A DNA stretch of 64,000 nt from the NCBI RefSeq assembly GCF_014898815.1, contig NW_026515407.1:434001-498000 (forward strand), in the 5' to 3' direction. The position numbers were made by a program, and so were the translations under genes. Source of the stretch: Panonychus citri. Lineage: Eukaryota; Arthropoda; Arachnida; Trombidiformes; Tetranychidae. The notes below the pieces were generated by a model that was given only the letters and a program-made list of their open reading frames with translations, was not told where the DNA came from and made no database searches. Below are positions 45,377 through 56,614 of this stretch, one piece after another. Every line of letters starts with the position of its first letter. Position 1 is the stretch's first letter.

Positions 45377-46987
45377 ATGGAATTGACTGATTTACCCTAC
45401 GATTGTTTATCGTGTATATTTGATTGTATTCCTGATCTTAAACAACTTTTGGACAAGTCAACAGGTAAGACAATTTTGCTGCTTTTTCTATTTAGAAATA
45501 GTATTAAAATCTTGTTTTCATCTTCATCGTTTTACTTGATTGGTCAGTTTGTAAGCAATGGAACATTTTGGTGAAACGGCGACTGAAAAAAATTCGACAT
45601 TTACATGGTAAGTCAAGTTCATTTCGATCATTGGAAAGGTTAGATTAATTCTGTTTTTCTTGTGAATCATTCTTCTAATTAAGTCGTTAGTGAAGACTTT
45701 TTACCATATTTCCATTTTTCATCTGACAATCACATCTACACGGATGATGTTGAATTAATGGAGAGAGTTGATGTCTCTCAGTTATTACCGAACCTCAAGG
45801 TGAGACTATTACTTAAAGATAAGAAACAAAATGACTCATCAATCTATTTCCAATTTTAACATTTCCAGTTTTTATCCTTGAGTCTTTATCCGGGTCAAAA
45901 ATGTACTGGTAAAATGTTAGTCAATATTTTGTCATCAACAGCGAAACCGCTGGTTGGACTCACATGTAAAAATCAATGCTGTATGAGCAATGATTCCCTA
46001 CAATCTGGTCATGTCGATATCGAAGAGATTGTTAAACACTGTGAAAGTCTCGAGTATATGAATATATGGAATCAGTTTTTTCGAGACATTTATTTCTTCA
46101 AATATAAATTTGGACAAAATTTGAAATACTTTGACGGTTGTACCTTACCGTGGTACAATGAAGATTATGATTCCATGATGGAAGAAATAAATTTATTATG
46201 CTGCTACGCCGCGCGAATGCCAAATCTTGAAGTTCTGATTCTGAAAAAACCACTAAGTAAGTTATATCAAATAAATTATTGATCATTTATACTAATCGTT
46301 TTTTCGCATTTAGATGAACCTCGTCTTTGGTGTTTACCAAAAATGAAACTGAAAGAGATTAAATTCCAACATATATCCTCAGGTTCGCCTGTCTTCCAGT
46401 TCTTGCCTTTATTTCCTGATTTACGAAGTATCAAGTTGAGTATTCTTAAAGTCAAGAATAAAGATGAAGGATTTCCTGATTCACATACTCATCTGAATGT
46501 TCAAGATGTAGTTCTAAAAATACACAAAGTAAGTTTTTCAGCTTTATTTATTAATATTTTGGTTATTTAGATTTTGATTTTGATTGCATTTATTATTCAG
46601 CACAAAGGGCCAACTATGGGATGTTTCAAGCATATTAAAAGTATTTTGGTCAAGTTCCCTAATTGTACAAACCTGTACATTAATTTGAAAAATTGTGAAG
46701 AGCGAAAATTGTTGCTTACTAAAGAACATTTTATCGAGATGATAAAAATTTTGCCGAATTTAACTCTCATTGTCTTGAATAGTAAGAATTGTGGGGATGC
46801 AAATACTATTGGGACACTCGATAAATTTTGTAAATCAACAGGTCGAAGGATCAATTTTATCTTGCGTGGCGATGACCGAGCAAATGATGGAACCAGGGTT
46901 CGCTCATGTACTCGATTTGCATTGAACGAAGATGTTGCAAGTCCTTTAAAGATCGATAATGAGTTCTTACAAAAGTACGTTTATTGA
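45377..46987 (+). CDS. F-box/LRR-like protein, array copy 14 (intact)
   Basis: Exons 45377-45464, 45548-45607, 45684-45799, 45869-46256, 46314-46528, 46601-46987; 417 aa. F-box LPYDCLSCIFDCIPDLKQLLDKSTVCKQWNILVKRRL. Exon 4 belongs to the CTGK-type subfamily (KCTGKMLVNILSS) with loop TCKNQCCMSNDSLQSGHVDIEEIVKHC and a short acidic loop. AARMPNLEVL replaces the usual LKQMPNLEVL. Exon 5 starts with Asn (NEPRL) instead of Ile because its first base is A. The TATA position of its class B leader reads TACAAAA and a MITE sits about 160 bp upstream of the ATG, so expression may differ from relatives. Confidence 0.85.
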
Positions 46988-47463
46988 AATTCGTATTAGT
47001 TAAGCTCGAATTTTTAATCACTTCAACTTTTTACTCAACATACTGATCAACACTTACAACTGATCTATATACACGAATTGAACGAAGATGCTGTCAAACA
47101 TTTCGAGACCGACAGCAAATTCATTCGGAGCTTTTTTCGTTGTAAAAAGTATTGAATTTTTCTGCAACCAATTGATTGTTCAACGTTAGGCTTTTCTTAT
47201 TAAATAAACAATGAAAATTATCTTGAGTCCCAATAATAAACTATTAATAAGTATCGTTTTCGATCTTGATATTAGCTTTCTAAACCTTTCAAAGCGCGAT
47301 CAGTCATCTCTTCATCTCTCTGCTGCTGTTATAACTTTAGATCGTCAAGACGATGCGATTCGGTTTCTAATTGTCAAGTGTTCGTTTACCTTGAATCAAT
47401 AAATGTTTCAATGAAAGTGAATTTGCTGAAATTGATTTGCTGAATTTACCCATCATCCAATTT
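46988..47463. other. 3' flank of copy 14 and start of a MITE-like element
   Basis: AT-rich flank containing a fragment of F-box exon 6 end sequence (about 47040-47150, GAACGAAGATGCTG...TTCATTCGGAGC) from another copy. Bases from about 47409 to 47930 form a reverse-oriented relative of the 35.4-kb foldback element. Confidence 0.6.
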
Positions 47464-47575
47464 ACAAAAGGATCAAACTAGAGATTTATTATTTACTTAA
47501 AAGATTAACGAGAGGTCATTATGAAAGTCGTTAATCTTTTAAGTAAATAATAAATCTCTAGTTTAATCCTTTTGT
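47464..47575. repeat. long perfect hairpin, ~47-bp arms
   Basis: 47464-47510 and 47529-47575 are inverted copies with at most one mismatch, around an 18-base loop. They sit within the MITE-like element. A duplicate at about 51278-51375 has lost a few bases in one arm. Confidence 0.9.
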
Positions 47576-48157
47576 CTTAGTAAATTAGTACTATTTCGGG
47601 CTTAAATTTTTAGAGAATTCAATTGATAGATTTGGTTAAAACTGTTGGTGCTGAATGAAGTTTGGTCATTTTTGGTTTGGTTTGATTAGGTGAGGTTAGG
47701 TTTGGTTGGGTGAAGTAAACCTAATTAATTATAACAATTAGCTCGGAGGGCCTCGGACTTGCAACATAATTAATAAAATGACCAAGGGCCCGGAGGGCCT
47801 CGGACACTCAACCTACTCAGCTACAATACCTATGAATAGCAAAAATTTTATATTCATCCCATTTAAATCTAGCAAAAACAAAAAAATTAACTTTAATGTT
47901 TACTTAAAATATTGTGAAAACGAGGAAGAATCGAAATTTTGGTCGGCGTGTTGGTGGCGAATTAGCCAAGGGGCATTTTGCTTTTCTTTTACAAAACTCC
48001 AGTTAAACTTATCAGTTGAGAAATTTTAACTTTCTGTTAAATATTGAATTTGTGTTCATACTTTCATTTACTTTCATAGAAATATTAATAACCAGTTGAA
48101 CTTAACAGTTCAAAAAATTAAACGTTCTGTTCAATATTTCTAAAAATAATTAAATTT
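47576..48157. repeat. MITE-like element remainder and class B leader
   Basis: 47640-47900 contains GGTTAGGTTTGGTTGGG, two GC-rich motifs (CTCGGAGGGCCTCGG and GGGCCCGGAGGGCCTCGG) and ACAATACCTATGAAT, matching the complement of 35560-35820. The leader with GGCGTGTTGGTGGCGAATT follows at 47944; its TATA position reads TACAAAA. Confidence 0.65.
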
Positions 48158-49296
48158 ATGACAATGGAATTGACTGATTTACCCTACGATTGTTTATCGT
48201 ATATATTTGATTGTATTCCTGATCTTAAACAACTTTTGGACAAGTCAACAGGTAAGAAAATTTTGCTGCTTTTTCTATTTAGAAATGGGATTAAATTGCT
48301 GTTTTCATCGTTTTACTTGATTGGTCAGTTTGCAAGCATTGGAACATTTTGGTGAAACAGAGATTGAAAAAAATTCGACATTTACATGGTAAGTCAAGTT
48401 TATATCGCTCATTGGAAAGGTTAGATTGACTCTGTTTTTCTTGTGAATCATTCTTCTAATTAAGTCGAGAGAGAAAATTATTTATCATATGTCCCTTTTT
48501 CATCTGACAATCACATCTACACGGATGATGTTGAATTGATGGAGAGAGTTAATGTCTCTCAGTTATTACCGAACCTCAAGGTGAGACTATTACTTAAGGA
48601 TAAGAAACAAAATGACTAATCAATTTAAACTTTTTCAGTTTTTATCCTTGAATCCTAATCTGTATGACAAATGTACTGGTAAAATGATGGTCAATATCTT
48701 GTCATCAACGGCGAAACCACTGGTTGGACTCATGGGTGAAAGTACATGTTGTTCGAGCGATTATTACCGACAATCTGGTCATGTCGATGTCGATGATATT
48801 GTTAAACACTGCGGCAGTCTCAAGTATATGAATATATTGAATCAACGTTTTCGAGACAGATATTTCTTTAAATATAAATTCGGACAAAATTTGAAACACT
48901 TTAACGGTTATATCTTACGGTCCTACAATGAAGATGAAGATTATGATTCCATGGAGGAAGAAATAAATTTATCATGTCGCTACTTGGAGCAAATGCCAAA
49001 TCTTGAAGTTCTGAATCTGGAAAACCCACTAAGTAAGTTATATCAAATAAATTATTGATCATTTATACTAATCGTTTTTTTCGCCATCAGTTGAACCTCG
49101 TCTTTGGCCTTTACCAAAAATGAAACTGAAAGAGATTCAATTCCAAGAGAGATCGAGTTCGCCAGTCTTCCAGTTCTTGCCTTTATTTCCTGATTTACGG
49201 AGTATCGATTTGAATATCCATTCAGTTGAGGATGAAGATTTTCCTGATTGCCATACTCATATGAATGTCCAAGATGTAGTTCTAAACATATCCGGA
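48158..49296 (+). pseudogene. F-box copy 15, exons 1-5 intact, exon 6 displaced
   Basis: Two in-frame ATGs (48158, 48164); exons (from 48164) -48251, 48329-48388, 48465-48580, 48639-49032, 49091-49296 all keep phase. Loop GESTCCSSDYYRQSGHV, acidic loop NEDEDYDSMEEE. Fifteen bases into intron 5 a repeat element interrupts the gene (about 49311), and the next exon 6 (50418) lies beyond another copy's exon 4 tail and a stop-containing exon 5. It is frameshifted itself. A truncated or aberrantly spliced product is possible. Confidence 0.7.
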
Positions 49297-49310
49297 GTAA
49301 GTTTTTTATC

Positions 49311-49538
49311 TATCTACAAACTTGAATAAGATAAGCTCAAATTTTGGGTAAAGATTGTGCTCAAGATAAAAGGATTCTATGAGATGTTGAGGTACCAAAA
49401 AATAGAGCGGAAAATACTACAGTTACAAAAAATAGTACGAACAAAATCTGAATAGCCGTTCATGAGAAATTCTGACTCAAAGATTTATATGTACGCATGC
49501 GCAGATTTGCTTTTTTACAGCGCGCATTTCAAAAAGAA

Positions 49539-49573
<35 letters not shown>

Positions 49574-50020
49574 GAGGAAAACAGAAAAGAGAAAAACAGA
49601 AAAGAGATTTGATTGTTCAAGTTAGAGACTTGAAGTCTTTACGACTGTCATATGACTGAGTGCCCTCTAGTGACACCCTCGTGAAGGTCATATATATTAG
49701 TCGACCTCCTCCTGGTACAGGATCAAAGTACCAGTATACTGCCCTTGCCGGGAGTCGAACCGCAACCACCAAGCATTAACCTGACCAATGAGAAGGCAGG
49801 ACACTGGGGTTATACCACTTGACTACGACAAGAGAGAAAAAGAGAAAGAGACGAGAAAGAAAGAGAGAAAGAGAAAGAGAGAGGAGAGAAAAAGAAAAAG
49901 AGATGAGAAAGAAAAAGAGAAAGCAAGAGACGAGCAAGAAAGAGAAATTTAGTTTTGAATTTTTCGATTAAAAAACGATTCCCATTTCAATAAACCACGG
50001 GTCTGGCAAACAACATTTGC
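49311..50020. mobile_element. Helitron-like repeat copy with purine-rich tracts and tRNA-like insert
   Basis: The left end ATCTACAAACTTGAATAAG matches 61461. The right part ends CCATTTCAATAAACCACGGGTCT without the terminal hairpin of the 61.5-kb copy. The interior has long AG/GAAA runs (49529-49605, 49830-49950) and an insertion absent from the 61.5-kb copy that carries a tRNA-like region. Confidence 0.6.
49741..49832 (-). mobile_element. tRNA-like SINE fragment
   Basis: Read on the minus strand: CGTAGTCAAGTGGTATAACC resembles an RNA polymerase III A box, and GCGGTTCGACTCCCGG a B box about 60 bases later. The arms do not fold into a full tRNA (T-stem mismatches), so this is a SINE head rather than a tRNA gene; the start resembles a tRNA-Ser/Leu type. 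A duplicate lies at 53548-53640. Confidence 0.5.
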
Positions 50021-50029
50021 CAAATCTGC

Positions 50030-50801
50030 CGCTTGCCAAATCTTGAAGTTATGAATCTGAAAACCCCATTAAGTAAATTATATCAAATAAATTATTGATC
50101 ATTTATACTAATCATTTTTTTCGCCCTCAGTTAAACCTCGTCTACGGCCTTTACCAAAAATGAAACTAAAAGAGATTCGATTCGAAGACATGTCATTGAG
50201 ATCACCAGTCTTCTAGTTATTGCCTTTGTTTCCTGATTTACGAAGTATACATTTGCATATTCGTGGAGTCAAGAGTAAAGATGAAGGATTTCCTCATTCG
50301 CATACTCATCTGAATGTTCAAGATGTAGTTCTAAAAATACACAAAGTAAGTTTTTCAGCTTTATTTATTAATATTTTGGTTATTTTGATTTTGATTTTGA
50401 TTGCATTTATTATTCAGCGCAAAGGGCCAACTAACGTATGTTTCAAGCATATTAAAAGTATTTTGGTCAAGTTCCCTAGTTGTACAAACCTGCACATTAA
50501 TTTGAAAAATTGTGAAGAGGAAAATTGTTGCTTACTAAAGAACATTTTATCGAGATGATAAAATTTTGCCGAATTTAACTCTCATTGTCTTGAATAGTAA
50601 AATTGTGGGGATGCAAATACTATTGGGACACTCGATAAATTTTGTAAATCAACAGGTCGAAGGATCAATTTTATCTTGCGTGGCGATGACCGAGCAAATG
50701 ATGGAACCAGGGTTCGCTCATGTACTCGATTTGCATTGAACGAAGATGTTGCAAGTCCTTTAAAGATCGATAATGAGTTCTTACAAAAGTACGTTTATTG
50801 A
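50030..50801 (+). pseudogene. F-box 3' half (exon 4 tail, exons 5-6), chimeric
   Basis: Exon 4 tail to 50072, exon 5 50131-50345 with CAG changed to TAG at 50214-50216, exon 6 from 50418 with deletions near 50523 and 50562 that shift the frame. Exon 5 is of the type in copy 21 (EDMSLRSPVF), while exon 6 is of the type in copy 14 (LKNCEE...), so it is a recombinant. Confidence 0.85.
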
Positions 50802-51951
50802 AATGTATTAGTTAAGCTCAATTTTAATCACTTCAACTTTTACTCAACATACTGATCAACACTTACAACTGATCTATACACAATTGAACGAAGATGCTGT
50901 CAAACATTTCGAGACCGACAGCAAATTCATTCGGAGCTTTTTTCGTTGTAAAAAGTATTGAATTTTTCTGCAACCAATTGATTGTTCAACGTTAGGCTTT
51001 TCTTATTAAATAAACAATGAAAATTATCTTGAGTCCCAATAATAAACTATTAATAAGTATCGTTTTCGATCTTGATATTAGCTTTCTAAACCTTTCAAAG
51101 CGCGATCCAGTCATCTCTTCATCTCTCTGCTGCTGTTGCTATTAACTTTAGATCGTCAAGACGATGCGATTCGGTTTCTAATTGTCAAGTGTTCGTTTAC
51201 CTTGAATCAATAAATGTTTCAATGAAAGTGAATTTGCTGAAATTGATTTGCTGAATTTACCCATCATCCAATTTACAAAAGGATCAAACTAGAGATTTAT
51301 TATTTACTTAAAAGATTAACGAGAGGTCATTATGAAAGTCGTTAATCTTTTAGTAAATAATAAATCTCTAGTTAATCTTTGTGTTAAATAGTACTATTTC
51401 GGGCTTAAATTTTAGAATTCAATTGATAGATTTGGTTAAAACTGTTGGTGCTGAATGAAGTTTGGTCATTTTTGGTTTGGTTTGATTAGGTGAGGTTAGG
51501 TTTGGTTAGGTGTGAGAAGTAAACCTAATTAATTATAACAATTAACAGCTCGGAGGGCCTCGGACTTGCAACATAATTAATAAAATGACCAAGGGCCCGG
51601 AGGGCCTCGGACACTCAACCTACTCAGCTACAATACCTATGAATAGCAAAAATTTTATATTCATCCCATTTAAATCTAGCAAAAACAAAAATTAACTTTA
51701 ATGTTTACTTAAAATATTGTGAAACAGGAAGAATCGAAATTTTGGTCGGCGTGTTGGTGTGAATTAGCCAAGGGCATTTTGCTTTTCTTTTAAAACTCCA
51801 GTTAAACTTATCAGTTGAGAAATTTTAACTTTCTGTTAAATATTGAATTTGTGTTCATACTTTCATTTACTTTCATAGAAATATTAACCAGTTGAACTTA
51901 ACAGTTCAAAAATTAAACGTTCTGTTCAATATTTCTAAAATAATTAAATTT
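50802..51951. repeat. duplicate of 46988-48157 (flank, hairpin, MITE-like element, leader)
   Basis: Same order of parts: exon 6 scrap, hairpin 51278-51375, GGTTAGG and GGGCCCGGAGGGCCTCGG motifs near 51490-51610, class B leader at about 51745-51800 (here reduced to GGCGTGTTGGTGTGAATT). Confidence 0.8.
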
Positions 51952-53074
51952 ATGACAATGGAATTGACTGATTTACCTACGATTGTTTATCGTATATATT
52001 TGATTGTATTCCTGATCTTAAACAACTTTTGGACAAGTCAACAGGTAAGAAAATTTTGCTGCTTTTTCTATTTAGAAATGGGATTAAATTGCTGTTTTCA
52101 TCGTTTTACTGATTGGTCAGTTTGCAAGCATTGGAACATTTTGGTGAAACAGAGATTGAAAAATTCGACATTTACATGGTAAGTCAAGTTTATATCGCTC
52201 ATTGGAAAGGTTAGATTGACTCTGTTTTTCTTGTGAATCATTCTTCTAATTAAGTCGAGAGAGAAAATTATTTATCATATGTCCCTTTTTCATCTGACAA
52301 TCACATCTACACGGATGATGTTGAATTGATGGAAGTTAATGTCTCAGTTATTACCGAACCTCAAGGTGAGACTATAAGGATAAGAAACAAAATGACTAAT
52401 CAATTTAAACTTTTCCAGTTTTTATCCACGATTCATTATCTGTATGGCAAATGTACTGGTAAAATGATGGTCAATATTTTGTCATCAACAGCGAAACCGC
52501 TGGTTGGACTCATGAGTAAAAGTACATGTTGTTCGAGCAATTATTACCGACAATCTGATCATGTCGATGTCGATGAGATTGTTAAACACTGCGGCAGTCT
52601 CGAGTATATGAATATATTGGATAAACGTTTTCGAGACAGTTATTTCTTTAAATATAAATTCGGACAAAATTTGAAACACTTTGACGGTTATATCATACGG
52701 TCCTACAATGAAGATGAAGATTATTATTCCATGGTGGAAGAAATAAATTTATCATGTCGCTACTTGGAGCAAATGCCAAATCTTGAAGTTCTGAATCTGA
52801 AAAACCCACTAAGTAAATTATATCAAATAAATTATTGATCATTTATACTAATCGTTTTTTTCGCATTTAGTTAAACCTCGTCTTTGGCCTTTACCAAAAA
52901 TGAAACTGAAAGAGATTCAATTCAAGAGAGATCAGGTTCCTTGATCTTCCAGTTCTTGCCTTTATTTCCTGATTTACGGAGTATCGATTTGAATATCCAT
53001 TCAGTTGAGGATGAAGATTTTCCTGATTGCCATACTCATATGAATGTCAAGATGTAGTTCTAAACATATCCGGA
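51952..53074 (+). pseudogene. F-box copy 16, duplicate of copy 15 with small deletions
   Basis: Exon 1 lost one base (TTACCTACG for TTACCCTACG). Exon 2 lost an A run base, exon 3 is reduced (ATGGAAGTTAATGTCTCAG) and exon 5 has frame changes (TTCAAGAGAGATCAGG). Exon 4 (52420-52812) is open, with loop SKSTCCSSNYYRQSDHV. As in copy 15, a repeat replaces exon 6. Confidence 0.85.
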
Positions 53075-53090
53075 GTAAGTTTTTTATCTA

Positions 53091-53830
53091 TCTACAAACT
53101 TGAATAAGATAAGCTCAAATTTTGGGTAAAGATTGTGCTCAAGATAAAAGGATTCTATGAGATGTTGAGGTACCAAAAAATAGAGCGGAAAATACTACAG
53201 TTACAAAAAATAGTACGAACAAAATCTGAATAGCCGTTCATGAGAAATTCTGACTCAAAGATTTATATGTACGCATGAATTTGCTTTTGACATTTCAAAA
53301 GAAAGAAAGAGAGAGAAGAGAAGAGAAAGAAAGAGAGAGAGAGACAGAGAAAGAGAGAAAAGAAAAGAAAGAAGAGAGAGAAAAGAAAGAGAGAAACAGA
53401 AAGAAAAACAGAAAAGAGATTTGATTGTTCAAGTTAGAGACTTGATTGTCTTTACGACTGTCATATGACTGAGTGCCCTCTAGTGACACCCTCGATAGGG
53501 TCATATATCTAACCCTCTCCTGGTACAGGATCAAAGTACCAGTATACTGCCCTTGCCGGGAGTCGAACCGCAACCACCAAGCATTAACCTGACCAATGAG
53601 AAGGCAGGATACTGGGGTTATACCACTTGACTACGACAAGAGAGAGAAAAGAGAAAGAGACGAGAAAGAAAGAGAGAAAGAGAAAGAGAGAGGAGAGAAA
53701 AAGAAAAAGAGATGAGAAAGAAAAAGAGAAAGCAAGAGACGAGCAAGAAAGAGAAATTTAGTTTTGAATTTTCGATTAAAAACGATTCCATTTCAATAAA
53801 CCACAGGTCTGTAAAACAACATTAACAAAT
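53091..53830. mobile_element. Helitron-like repeat, duplicate of 49311-50020
   Basis: Same left end, AG-rich tracts and tRNA-like region (53548-53640, minus); several short deletions in the AG runs and around 53275-53290. Confidence 0.6.
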
Positions 53831-53839
53831 TTGCCAAAT

Positions 53840-54592
53840 TTGCCAAAAATCTTGAAGTTATGAATCTGAAAACCCCATTAAGTAAATTATATCAAATAAA
53901 TTATTGATCATTTATACTAATCATTTTTTCGCCCTCAGTTAAACCTCGTCTACAGCCTTTACAAAAATGAAACTAAAAAGATTCGATTCGAAGACATGTC
54001 ATTGAGATCACCAGTCTTCTAGTTATTGCCTTTGTTTCCTGATTTACGAAGTATACATTTGCATATTCGTGGAGTCAAGAGTAAAGATGAAGGATTTCCT
54101 CATTCGCATACTCATCTGAATGTTCAAGATGTAGTTCTAAAAATACACAAAGTAAGTTTTTCAGCTTTATTTATTAATATTTTGGTTATTTGGATTTTGA
54201 TTGCATTTATTATTCAGCACAAAGGGCCAACTAACGGATGTTTCAAGCATATTCCAAGTATTATGGTCAAGTTCCCTAATTGTACAAACCTGTACATTAA
54301 TTTGATGCGAAAATTGTTGCTAACTAAAGAACATCTTATCGAGATGATAAAAATTTTGCCCAATTTAACTCTTATTGTCTTGAATAGGGAGAATCGTGGT
54401 GATGCAAATACTATTGGGACACTCGATCAATTCTGCAAATCAACAGATCGAAGAATAAATTTCATCTTGCGTGGCGATGACCGAGCAAATGCTGGAATCA
54501 GGGTTCGCTCATATACTCGCTTTGCATTGAATGAAGATGTTTTGAGTCCTTTAAAGATCGATAATGAATTCTTACAAAATCACGTTTATTGA
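53840..54592 (+). pseudogene. F-box 3' half, stop in exon 5, exon 6 intact
   Basis: Exon 4 tail to 53881, exon 5 53939-54151 with the same TAG as at 50214 (here about 54019), exon 6 54218-54592 open (LIEMIKILPNLTLIVL..RSYTRFALNED). Closest to copy 21 in both exons; it is the unrecombined parent of the chimera at 50030-50801. Confidence 0.8.
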
Positions 54593-55190
54593 AATTCGTA
54601 TTAGTTAAGCTCGAATTTTTAATCACTTCAACTTTTTTACTCAACATAACCTTAAATCCAAATTCTGTTGCTCATCCAGCATCAGAGACCAGAAATTATT
54701 TTTCAGACCCTTGAATCTAATTAAAAGTATTATGATCAAGTTCCCTAACTGTACAAACGTGTACATTCAGTTCATGGAGAGGTTTCCGATAACTAATGAG
54801 GATTTGATCAACCTTCGGTTTTTCTTATTAAATGAACAGTGAAAATTATCCTGAGTCTCAATAAACTAGTAGCGTTTTCAATCTTTATACATGTATTAGC
54901 TTTGTATACTAAAGCGCGATCCAGTCATTTCTTTCTCTCTGCTGTTGTTGCTATTTAGATCGTCAAGACGATTCGGTTTCTAATTTTCAAGTGTTTTGTT
55001 TACTAGTTACTTTAATAAATAAATGTTTCAAATCATTTATTTGAACAGTAAAAACCTTTTAATCTTCGATAAATAAAAATATTATTAAAAGCGTTTCTTT
55101 TATAAAACTCCAGTTGAACTTATCAGGATAGACATTTTAACTATTAATAGAAAACTAGAAACTTTTCTACAAATAATTACATTTGATACA
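54593..55190 (+). pseudogene. spacer with F-box exon 6 scrap and class B leader
   Basis: 54680-54810 is a fragment of intron 5 and exon 6 start (LNLIKSIMIKFPNCTNVYIQFMERFPITNEDLI) cut at GATTTGATCA; a sister fragment is at 61060-61215. The leader of copy 18 has TATAAAA at about 55102 and CAGTTGAACTTATCAGG. Confidence 0.7.
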
Positions 55191-56031
55191 ATGGAATTGA
55201 CTGATTTACTTTACGATTGTTTATCGTGTATATTTGATTGTATTCCTGATCTTAAACTACTTTTGGATCTGTCAACAGGTAAGACAATTTTTGTGGTTTT
55301 TTGACTTGAAATAAAATAAAATTCATATTTTCATCATTGATCAGTTTGTAAACAATGGAACATTTTGGCGAAACGAAGACTGAACAAAATTCGACATTTA
55401 CATGGTAAGTAAATAATAATAAGATAATTTCATTGTGAATTACAAAAAGATTATATTAACTCTGCCATCTTTTCAATTCTCCTTAAACGTGGCCACAGCA
55501 CAGCAAGATATCGATTCTAACCTTTCAGCATCTCCCAACCATCTTTATACGAACGATGTCGAATTGATGGAGAGAGTAAATGTCTCGAAAATCTTCCCCA
55601 ATCTCAAGTTTTTCTCCAAATGTTATACTCTCGAAAAAATGTGTACCTGCAAAATGTTGGTCAATGTTTTGTCAACTTCAAAACCGTTGATTGGACTCAT
55701 TTGTGAAGCGCCATGTCTTTTCTCAAGTCCAGAGCATCTTGGCTCTCGCTGCCACGTTGATGTCGATGAGATTGTTAAACATTGTGGGAGCCTCGAGTAC
55801 CTGGTTACATTGTATCGACCTTTTCTTCGTAGTTATTTCTTAAAATACAAATTCGGCCGAAATTTGAAATATTTCGAAGGTTCGATTGAAGGTAGCGAAT
55901 ATGAGGAAGATAGAGATTATAATTTCATATTCAAAGAAATGTATCTAATATGTTATTACTTGCATCAAATGCCAAATCTGGAAGTTCTGCATATGAAAGA
56001 GCCGCCATGTAATCTTCAAATGATTTTGTAA
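55191..56031 (+). pseudogene. F-box copy 18, 5' half only (exons 1-4)
   Basis: Exons 55191-55278, 55345-55404 and fused exon 3-4 from 55499 are all in phase and undamaged. After the exon 4 donor (56008) the sequence jumps to 3' flank resembling 32950 (TGATTATGTAATTAATTG), so exons 5-6 are missing. Reading through the unused donor gives a stop at 56031 and a 226-aa F-box protein without the last two leucine-rich segments. It could be a functional truncated adaptor. It carries the cysteine loop ICEAPCLFSSPEHLGSRCHV found broken in copies 7 and 11. Confidence 0.65.
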
Positions 56032-56614
56032 TTAATTGTATCAGTAAATGGCTCAAATCATTAGTTCAAAGAGTGAAAACTTTTTTGATAAAAGTGATTA
56101 ATGAAAATATCCTTTTGTTCAAGAGAATCAAATAAAATACAAGCAAATGATTTTAGCTATAAAACTGAACTTAAATGTTTCGTTATTTGCTGGAATCTTT
56201 TCGATTGATTCGTAATATGAACTTAATACGAATACTTCATAAAATAAGCTAAAACTCCTATTTCAAATTGATCAGTTTGTAAACAATGTAACATTTTGGC
56301 GAAACGAAATTCGAAATTTACATGGTAAGTTGATAATAATAAAGTAATTGTAAATGTAGCAACAAGTCAATCAAACAGATGAACCGGGAAGTGAGAAACT
56401 GTAAAATTAACCAATTTTACACAATAAAAAAAATTGAATTGTCGTCGGAAAATTAGAAACTTTCGCCATCTGGTGACAGCGAATCGACTCAGTTTTAAAT
56501 CTCACGTTGATTAAAGATACTCTTATTATAAGAGTCAATTTAATCCAGTTTATGAAAATTTGTTCTTCTTTTAGTATTTTCATTCATTTTCTAGAATAAG
56601 TTGAATTTGTTAAA
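56032..56614. promoter_or_regulatory. spacer with class A leader of copy 19
   Basis: Contains an isolated exon 2-like scrap (56272-56320) and the class A block CGCCATCTGGTGACAGCGA near 56464-56483, then TTCATTTTCTAGAATAAG before the ATG. Confidence 0.5.

Noticed and set aside
47778..48029. 83-codon frame across the MITE-like element
   Set aside because: It spans the repeat and the class B leader; no similarity to F-box exons or other proteins.
49741..49832. Functional tRNA gene
   Set aside because: Pol III box-like motifs are present, but the T-stem and acceptor do not pair, and the segment behaves as an insertion in a repeat.
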